Positions 6,801 to 13,700 of a DNA stretch of 14,245 bases are shown here, in pieces (the first letter of the stretch is position 1; the number at the start of each line of letters is the position of its first letter). Under the pieces are notes generated by a model that made no database searches, was not told the origin of the DNA, and saw nothing but the letters and a program-made list of their open reading frames with translations. The DNA comes from CAZOSF01 sp964582415 (GTDB lineage: Bacteria; Bacteroidota; Bacteroidia; Flavobacteriales; Flavobacteriaceae), in NCBI GenBank assembly GCA_964582415.1, contig CAZOSF010000061.1, positions 1-14,245 of the forward strand, given 5' to 3'. The translations under genes and the position numbers were made by a program.

Positions 6801-7207
6801 CAACCTGTATAGAGTACAAAGTTTCTTGGAGTTTCGAAAAGTTTTACCGATAGGTTGAAACGGTTGGATAATCTTGGTCGCAGTCGATTCCAGATTACTT
6901 TTGCAATATTTTCAACTGTCGGGTTCAGGTCTTTGAATTCAGGAATTTCCAGGTTCAAGTTTTTATGATCCAAGTAGTCTTCCACTTCCTCTTTGATAAT
7001 AAGTTTCAACTCATCTAAGTTTATCAGAAAACCTGTTTCTGGATCTACTTCTCCTTCCAATCCCACTTCCATAACATAATTATGCCCATGATAATGTGGA
7101 TTGCTGCATTTCCCAAACACCTCCCAATTCTTTTCATCGCTCCAATCTTTTCGAAAGAGCCTGTGGGCTGCATTAAAATGCGATTGTCTATAAAGCGTTA
7201 GGCTCAT
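6800..7207 (-). CDS. 6-pyruvoyl-tetrahydropterin synthase / QueD family enzyme
   Basis: This 135-residue enzyme acts on 7,8-dihydroneopterin triphosphate. The zinc ligands are H15 (FNAAHRL) and H40 and H42 (HYHGHNY), with catalytic C34 in FGKCSNP. D80-H81 (DHKNLN) form the relay pair, E99 sits in PTVENIA, and E125 in LFETPRN anchors the pterin. The spacing C-x5-HGH resembles the PTPS branch rather than the C-x3-HGH of E. coli QueD. The usual automatic name, 6-carboxytetrahydropterin synthase in queuosine synthesis, is therefore possible but not proven; a tetrahydropterin role is also open. The start overlaps the idi stop as ATGA. Confidence 0.92.
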   Translation of the reverse strand: MSLTLYRQSHFNAAHRLFRKDWSDEKNWEVFGKCSNPHYHGHNYVMEVGLEGEVDPETGFLINLDELKLIIKEEVEDYLDHKNLNLEIPEFKDLNPTVENIAKVIWNRLRPRLSNRFNLSVKLFETPRNFVLYTG

Positions 7208-7722
7208 AACTGTATGTGTTCGTAAAACTGATTGAAAATGATCTTAAACCAAGCAGTATAATCTTTGGGATTATTTTGTATGTCCTCGCGAACCACTTCA
7301 ATGGGCATCCATTTCCAAGTGGCTACTTCCTCTGGATTTATTTCAGGTTCTCCTTCAAACTGACCAACAAGAATATGGTCCAATTCGTGTTCCGTCAACC
7401 CGTTATCAAAAGGGGCTTTGTAGATAAATGAAGTGGTTTCCCTTAAATCACAACTGAAACCCATTTCTTCCTTTAATCGTCTCTTTCCGGCGGTGATGGA
7501 ATCCTCCCCATCCCTTTGATGACTACAACAAGTATTCGTCCAAAGGCCCGGAGAATGGTATTTTCCCAAAGCCCTTTGCTGTAACATGACCTCATTCTTG
7601 GAATTCAACACAAAAACAGAAAAAGCACGGTGCAATACTCCTTTAATATGCGCCTCTTGTTTTGGCATCAAACCGATTTTTTCATCGTTTTCATTGACCA
7701 AGACCACCATTTCTTCTAACAT
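7204..7722 (-). CDS. idi: Isopentenyl-diphosphate delta-isomerase, type 1
   Basis: This 172-residue Nudix-fold enzyme interconverts isopentenyl and dimethylallyl diphosphate, the building blocks for quinones, carotenoids and undecaprenyl carriers. It shows metal ligands H25, H31 and H68, catalytic C66 in NTCCSHQ, the acidic pair E111 and E113 in TEHELDH, and a Nudix-like helix with RRLKEEMGF (81-89). A frame extension to a TTG at 7731 exists. That codon lies almost on the predicted transcription start, and the ATG at 7722 gives the typical MLEEMVVLVNE beginning. It is the first gene of a four-gene coupled operon. Confidence 0.95.
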   Translation of the reverse strand: MLEEMVVLVNENDEKIGLMPKQEAHIKGVLHRAFSVFVLNSKNEVMLQQRALGKYHSPGLWTNTCCSHQRDGEDSITAGKRRLKEEMGFSCDLRETTSFIYKAPFDNGLTEHELDHILVGQFEGEPEINPEEVATWKWMPIEVVREDIQNNPKDYTAWFKIIFNQFYEHIQL

Positions 7723-7738
7723 AGGATGCAATTTTTTT

Positions 7739-7774
7739 CAAAAATACAAAATGGGATGTTAATAAAAACAAAAA
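7739..7774 (-). promoter_or_regulatory. Candidate promoter of the idi-pterin synthase-bcp-manA operon
   Basis: On the minus strand a T-rich TTTTTG box (ending at 7769) is followed after 22 bases by TATTTTTG (7739-7746), an exact TAnnTTTG match. The idi ATG lies 16 bases further on. The upstream box overlaps the T tract of the terminator closing the ompA-like gene. Confidence 0.55.
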
Positions 7775-7800
7775 GCGCCCGACCAAAGTCGAGCGCCTTT
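7761..7800 (-). terminator. Rho-independent terminator of the adhesin-porP-ompA transcript
   Basis: In the minus-strand RNA, GCGCTCGAC pairs with GTCGGGCGC (plus-strand arms 7788-7796 and 7775-7783) around a four-base loop, with one G-U pair. The hairpin is followed by TTTTTGTTTTT. It lies 22 bases after the stop of the OmpA-family gene and before the idi promoter, so it separates the two operons. Confidence 0.92.
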
Positions 7801-7821
7801 CTGCTATATAGATTTAGCCAG

Positions 7822-9735
7822 TTAGTTCTGAATAATAAACATGGAACGTCGGTTCAATTGATGTTCTTCTTCCGTACATTCTACTCCATCGGAACAACGG
7901 TTCACCAATTGGCGCTCTCCATATCCTTTTGCTGAAAGCCTGCTTCGGTCTATCCCCTTCTTAACCAACCACTCCAATGTGGATTGTGCGCGTTTCTCAG
8001 AAAGCTCGTCATTATATATTTTGGAACCTCTCGAATCGGTATGAGATTCGATATGGATTACCAATTCAGGATACTGCTGCATCGCGTTGAGTATTTTAGA
8101 TAGTTCTATTTCGGCATCGGGTCGAATGTTGTAACGGTCGAAATCGAAATAGATAGGTTGTAAGTCGAGACGACATCCTAGGTCATTGTCAGGACATGGA
8201 TCGGTTGGCACCAAAGGCATCGGCACATCCATACTACTGGTCATATTGGGTGTTTGAACCATCTCTTCATGAGGTTCAAACTTCGCCAAAGTAGCTCTTA
8301 TGCTATATTTCTTGTCACAATCCGCCATAAAGGTATACAAACCATTGCTGGATGTGGTATAGCTTTCAACCACTTGATTGCTTTCATCGGCAATGGATAC
8401 CAAGGCACCTTCCAGTGGTTCTCCATTAGTTTTGTTAAATACTTTACCACTAATGGTAATGACACAACGTTCCATTACCAAATAAATATCGTCATCGATA
8501 CTTCCCTCATCGCCACCACGGTTAGAGGATACGTATCCCATTCGGGTTTCTTCATTGATGATGAATCCGAAATCATCCTTTGCACTATTAACCGATGTTC
8601 CCAAATTGGTCACCTTAGTATAATTGCCAGAGGCGTCCATCTCGGCGCGGAAAATATCGAATCCTCCACTTCCTCCGCGACCATCACTTGCAAAATATAA
8701 TGTATTACTGTCACTGATGAATGGGAAAGATTCTCTTGCGGCTGTGTTGATTTGCTTACCTAAATTTTTTGGTTCTCCATAAGAGTCCTCTCCAAGTATG
8801 TCCACATAGTATAAATCGGACATCCCCTCTCCCATACCAGGGAATTCTGCAGAAAAATACAAACGCTTGCCATCGGGGCTCAATGCCGGGTGGGCCACGG
8901 AGTAATTATCGCTGTTGAAAGGCAGTTCCTTGATGTTGGTCCAGTTATCACCACTCAATGTGGCCTTGTAGATTTTCAGGTTGATGGTCTTGTTCTTATC
9001 GCGTCCCTTCTTACCATCAATAAAATTGTTTCTGGTGAAATACATGGTCTTACCATCTTTGCTGAAAGTTGGCGTAGTTTCATGATACCTTGTATTCACA
9101 TCACCTTTAATAGCTGTAGCACTGGTGATATTACCATTTTCATCCGTATAACCAACATAAAGATCAGCGAATGGTTGCCCCATCCAATTATGGTTCTTTT
9201 CACCAACGGCTCCGGGTCTTGACGAGGCAAATACCACATTTTTACCTAAATAGGCAGATCCAAAGTCAGAATATGAGGAATTGGCTGTCACTTTCTCTAG
9301 AGCAGCATCGTACTCCACATAGTCGGTGATATTAGCATCAAGTATTCCATCGTCTCCGCTCTTGGTCACGTACATCTGCATGTACTTATCGGATTTCATT
9401 TGGTCGTTTGTACTCTTGAAAGCTTGAGCCGCACGGTAATAATAAATCGGTTTTGTTTCCTCGGGGAACTCTTCCAGTAATTTTCCATACCATTTTGCAG
9501 CATTGGTATAATCACTGTTCCAATAATAGGTGTCCCCCAGGTTTTCATAGACCTGCGCCGAAGCATACCCATCCTCCACTACCTTGAGGTATATTTCCCG
9601 GGCATCGATATAATCGTACCGATTGAATTCTTTATTGGCTTTTTTCACCCTACCTTCCTGGGCAAACATTCCCATACCGAAGGAAGTCAAAATGGCGGTG
9701 ATCAATAAGGTATATTTTATTCTCATGATAGTCAT
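7822..9735 (-). CDS. PorE-like OmpA-family protein (TPR, propeller, CRD, OmpA domains)
   Basis: This 637-residue protein has a signal peptide (to about residue 25, GMFAQ). TPR-like helices cover about 27-130. WD40/PD40-type beta-propeller repeats cover about 165-420, with blades such as SPDGKRLYFSAEFPG and SNTLYFASDGRGG. A carboxypeptidase-regulatory-like domain covers about 425-505, and an OmpA peptidoglycan-binding domain about 530-635. D567 in HTDSRG and R582 in SEKRA are the residues that grip diaminopimelate. This is the domain order of the T9SS protein PorE of Porphyromonas. It probably links an outer-membrane complex to the cell wall. Flavobacteria carry several such paralogs beside porP genes, so this is likely a cassette-specific copy rather than the core PorE. 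An alternative ATG lies three codons in. The start is two bases after the porP stop. Confidence 0.9.
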   Translation of the reverse strand: MTIMRIKYTLLITAILTSFGMGMFAQEGRVKKANKEFNRYDYIDAREIYLKVVEDGYASAQVYENLGDTYYWNSDYTNAAKWYGKLLEEFPEETKPIYYYRAAQAFKSTNDQMKSDKYMQMYVTKSGDDGILDANITDYVEYDAALEKVTANSSYSDFGSAYLGKNVVFASSRPGAVGEKNHNWMGQPFADLYVGYTDENGNITSATAIKGDVNTRYHETTPTFSKDGKTMYFTRNNFIDGKKGRDKNKTINLKIYKATLSGDNWTNIKELPFNSDNYSVAHPALSPDGKRLYFSAEFPGMGEGMSDLYYVDILGEDSYGEPKNLGKQINTAARESFPFISDSNTLYFASDGRGGSGGFDIFRAEMDASGNYTKVTNLGTSVNSAKDDFGFIINEETRMGYVSSNRGGDEGSIDDDIYLVMERCVITISGKVFNKTNGEPLEGALVSIADESNQVVESYTTSSNGLYTFMADCDKKYSIRATLAKFEPHEEMVQTPNMTSSMDVPMPLVPTDPCPDNDLGCRLDLQPIYFDFDRYNIRPDAEIELSKILNAMQQYPELVIHIESHTDSRGSKIYNDELSEKRAQSTLEWLVKKGIDRSRLSAKGYGERQLVNRCSDGVECTEEEHQLNRRSMFIIQN

Positions 9736-9737
9736 TT

Positions 9738-10706
9738 TTAGAAGAATCGTGGTGATACTATTCGTTCTGGTCTGTTGAAGATATTGAAGCGAATCATTAC
9801 TTCGTATGAACCGTCACTATAGGTTTCCAGGTCGGTAGTTTGGTAATCATACCCCACCCCGATGAACAGTTCGTCCGAAATCTGGAATCCGGCCATGGCA
9901 CTCATCGCGGCACTCCATCGGTAGGAGGCCCCCAAAGTGAATTTTTCGTTGATCAGGAAGTTGGCAGAGAAATCCCACTGCAAAGGCGAACCTTCCACAA
10001 CCTTTACCAAAGTGGCTGGTTTGAACTTCAGGTTGTCGCTCAGGTCGAACACATAACCGGCTATCAAGAAATAGTGCATGTCCTCGGCAGCGGTCGTCTT
10101 CCCGGAAACAGTGTTGGGGTTGTCCACGATATTATCGATCTGGGATTCGTCGAAGTGCTTTGTGCTCAGGAAATTGGGCACGGACAGTCCCGCATAGAAC
10201 TTATCGGTGTAATAATAAACCCCTGCCCCAATTTGAGGCTGCAGCTTGTTGTCGATGTTGTTTTCGAAAACGTCCCCCTGGCCCTCAATCGGGATATTCA
10301 ACTTGGTGAAATCCACGTTCAGGACATCAAGCCCTGCCTTGATACCGAAGGACACCTTCCCGTTCTGGCCAGTGGAGATCCGGTAGGCATAGTCGATGTT
10401 GATATTGGATTCCGTGGCGGGTCCGATTTCATCGTGCACAATGGACAGCCCCAATCCCATATTTTCCATATTGCCAATCGGGGTATCAACAGTAAAGGTT
10501 CCTGTCCTTGGCGCTCCTTCGAAGTTGACCCATTGGGTCCTTCCCAACAGCCCAAAGCTTATGGCTTCCCGTGTCCCTGCGTAGCCAGGATTCACGACCT
10601 GCGTGTTGTACATGTATTGTGTGTACTGCGGGTCCTGCTGGGCATGGCTCGGAAACGAAACCCCAAGCACAAGTAAAATCAAGATTACGAAACAACTATT
10701 TTTCAT
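9738..10706 (-). CDS. PorP/SprF-family type IX secretion outer-membrane protein
   Basis: This 322-residue protein has a signal peptide (residues 1-22, SHAQ). The family hallmark follows: DPQYTQYMYNTQVVNPGYAG near residues 24-43, then FGLLGRTQW. The remainder alternates polar and hydrophobic residues as a beta-barrel does, closing with YEVMIRFNIF. In Flavobacterium johnsoniae, SprF, encoded beside sprB, is needed for SprB to reach the surface. This gene follows an adhesin with a type B C-terminal domain, so it is probably that protein's dedicated partner. It is noticeably richer in G/C-ending codons than the ompA-like gene beside it (34 of 60 G/C at 10501-10560 against 23 of 60 at 8281-8340). 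Confidence 0.93.
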   Translation of the reverse strand: MKNSCFVILILLVLGVSFPSHAQQDPQYTQYMYNTQVVNPGYAGTREAISFGLLGRTQWVNFEGAPRTGTFTVDTPIGNMENMGLGLSIVHDEIGPATESNINIDYAYRISTGQNGKVSFGIKAGLDVLNVDFTKLNIPIEGQGDVFENNIDNKLQPQIGAGVYYYTDKFYAGLSVPNFLSTKHFDESQIDNIVDNPNTVSGKTTAAEDMHYFLIAGYVFDLSDNLKFKPATLVKVVEGSPLQWDFSANFLINEKFTLGASYRWSAAMSAMAGFQISDELFIGVGYDYQTTDLETYSDGSYEVMIRFNIFNRPERIVSPRFF

Positions 10707-10723
10707 CTCTTTATTTTTTTATA

Positions 10724-10748
10724 CCCCGGGGAGTCGACCTCCCCAGGG
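10724..10748 (-). promoter_or_regulatory. Strong intercistronic hairpin between adhesin and porP
   Basis: In the minus-strand RNA, CCCUGGGGAG pairs with CUCCCCGGGG (10 pairs, one G-U) around GUCGA. The same stem on the plus strand would carry a C-A mismatch, so it fits the coding-direction RNA better. It is followed by A-rich leader rather than a U tract, so it is not a classical terminator. It may protect the end of the adhesin message, set a processing site or attenuate expression of the downstream genes. Confidence 0.6.
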
Positions 10749-10757
10749 CTCTTGTTT

Positions 10758-13700
10758 TTATCTGTTAATGTATAAGTATCCAGTATACGATCTTTGTCCC
10801 TCTGGTGTGTCTTCTATATTACCGGTAAAGGTCAGGATATAGAAGTAGGTACCTGTTGGCAGTAACTCGCCGGCATTGATGGTCGCCCTACCATTGGACT
10901 CTCCTCGGAACACGTTATCACTTTCGTTGTACCCGTCGGTTTCCCATACAAGGACGCCCCAACGGTTGAAGATCTTCACGTTGTTGTTCGGGTACGGTGC
11001 GATTCCCTCTATCCAGAAGAAGTCGTTCAGTCCGTCTCCGTTAGGCGTAACCCCATTGTAGATCTCGAATATTTCACCACCAACGGATGGAAGCACTACA
11101 ACGGTCGGATCGTCAGGTTCGCCATCGCCTTCAATATCCTGATCTGTAGGATCGGTTGGATCATCGGACAAGTCGTTCAACTCACCCAATCCATCGAAGG
11201 CACTTACAGTGGCCTGGTTCACTACCTGTCCTGCATCGATATCCTCCTGGGTGATGTAGTAGGTGCCGGTAAAGGCGCCTTCAACCTCGGTCATCGGTGG
11301 CAGTTCAGCAATTGGATCGCCTTGAATCTCAATTCCGGGCAGTGGATCGCTTATTGTCACATTGATAAGTGTCACGTCTCCTGTATTCAGAACATCGAAG
11401 GTATAGGTGATGGTTTCACCCGGTTGGGCGATGTTGTCACCGTTCTCGTCGTTCCAAACACCAGATTTCTGTAGCTGAAGCGATTCCTCTTCCGCACCAC
11501 CCAATGCACCACAACCAGACTGATAAACTGTTGGGTCATCCTCTGTATAAACTTCGTTATCAGACAGATCACTAACAATAGTTCCGGCAGGATCGGTTCC
11601 TTCAACGGTTGCTTGGTTGATTACGTTTACTTCAATGTTTTCATATCCACCAACAATTGTGATAGTAACGTCATCGGCTGTAATGGTATACGTAGCCGTG
11701 AAGCTGGTCGTATCCTCTTCTCCAGGTTCTAAGGTAATAGGACCTCCAACAACATCAACAATAGGATCTGTTATCGAAATATCGGTAAGGATAGAATTAC
11801 CCGTATTCTTAACAGAGAAGTGGTAGATCAACTGATCGCCTTCATCCATGCATCCATTATCGTTTACATCCACTTCTTCAGGGAAGAGCTTGATAAGTGC
11901 GATCGATGAATTACATACAATCGTATAGGTGTACACCCAATCATGGCTGTTTCCTTCACAGTCTACATAGTTCCATGTATAGGTCACGGTTCCTCCACAG
12001 CCATCAAAATCTCCTCCTACTTCAGGTCCCGTTGGGGTAATCTCATTACCGCAATTATCAAAGACCACCGGTGGAACAGGTTCAACCGCATCCTCAATAG
12101 AATCTACAGTTGAGCCATCATCTGCTGGCATTTCAAAATCTTCCACTTCTACATTGTAAGTATAGGTCCAATCGTGGTTGTTTCCTTCACAGTCTTCGTA
12201 GTTCCAAGTAAAGGTAATTGTACCTTCACAACCATCAAAGGTACCTCCTGTTACTGGTCCGGTTGGTGTGATATCATTACCACAATTGTCTGTAACTGTC
12301 GGTGGTACAGGTTCTACAGCTTCAGATTCGCAAGCAATTTGGCTTCCTTCATCTTCAGGCATCACAAAATCAAATACCTCCACATTATAGATATAGCTCC
12401 AGGTTGCCGTATTACCCGCACAATCTTCATATACCCAATTGTAGGTGATGGTACCCTCACAGCCATCGAAGGTTCCACCAATGGTAGGTCCTACGGGCGT
12501 TATTGGGTTACCACAGTTATCGTTAACTAGTGGCGGTACAGGTTCTACAGCTTCCGACTCACAACCCACTATGGATCCGTCGAATGCAGGAACTTCGTAT
12601 TCCTCTAGGTCCACTGTATAGGTAAATACCCAATCATGGTTATTGCCCTCACAGTCCTCATAATTCCAGGTAAAGGTAACAGTCCCCTCACAGCCGTCAT
12701 AGGTTCCGCCTTGAACGGGTCCGGTTGGTTGAATCACGTTACCGCAATTATCGTTAACAACTGGTGGAACAGGCTCAACAACCTCGCTTGCGCACGATAT
12801 GGTAATTCCCTCATCAGCTGGCATTTGGAAGTCCTCCACTTCAACGGTATAGGTGTATACCCAGTCGTGACTATTGCCCTCGCAATCAACATAGGTCCAA
12901 GTAAAGGTAACAGTACCCTCACAGCCGTCGTAGGTTCCACCTTGAACAGGACCTGTTGGGGTTATCTCATTACCACAGTTATCAAAGACTACAGGTGGGG
13001 TTGGTTCCAACGCTTGGTCGGCGCAGGCAATCTGGCTGCCATCGTCCGCCGGCATCTGGAAGTCCTCAACTTCAACAGTAATTATTTGAGTTACATCTAT
13101 AAAATTACCGCATTCATCCGTTACGCGATAGGTTCTTGTTAAAATTGGTTCACAGCCATTGCCATTCGAAGTCTCATCAATGAAAGTTACTGTAATAATA
13201 CTACTACAAGCATCTGCCTCATCGGTGACTACTTCAACATCTGGCTCCGGAATATCTTGAATACACGCAACAGTTATTGGTTCTGGATCAGACGCCGTCG
13301 GAGCCGTGTTGTCCTCGATGGTGAAGGTCGCGGTGGTGCTGGTGGCATTGCCACAGTCGTCGGTGGCCGTGAAGGTCACCGTCGCGCTTCCCGTTGCACC
13401 GCAGTCATCGCTCAGTCCGGTGAAGTCGTTGCTCCAGGTAACACCGGAACACGCATCGCTGGCAGAGGCGCCACCGTTGGAGGCAAGCCAGTCGGCAAGC
13501 TCCTGGGCGTTGCCCTGTCCGTCGCACTCTACGGTCTCGTCGGAGGCCTGGGTGTCGATCGTCGGAGCCGTGTTGTCCTCGATGGTGAAGGTCGCGGTGG
13601 TGCTGGTGGCATTGNNNNNNNNNNNNNNNNNNNNNNNNNNNNNNNNNNNNNNNNNNNNNNNNNNNNNNNNNNNNNNNNNNNNNNNNNNNNNNNNNNNNNN

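Noticed and set aside
9840..10676. Long plus-strand open frame (278 residues) opposite porP
   Set aside because: It is an antisense shadow caused by G/C-rich third positions of porP; it has no domain or signal peptide and no promoter that I can see.
10724..10748. Intercistronic hairpin considered as a rho-independent terminator
   Set aside because: It is followed by A-rich sequence rather than a U tract on the transcribed strand, so simple termination is unlikely.
11922..13076. Regular repeats considered as a CRISPR-like array
   Set aside because: The period is 231 bp with diverged coding sequence and no short repeat/unique spacer alternation; it is a protein repeat.
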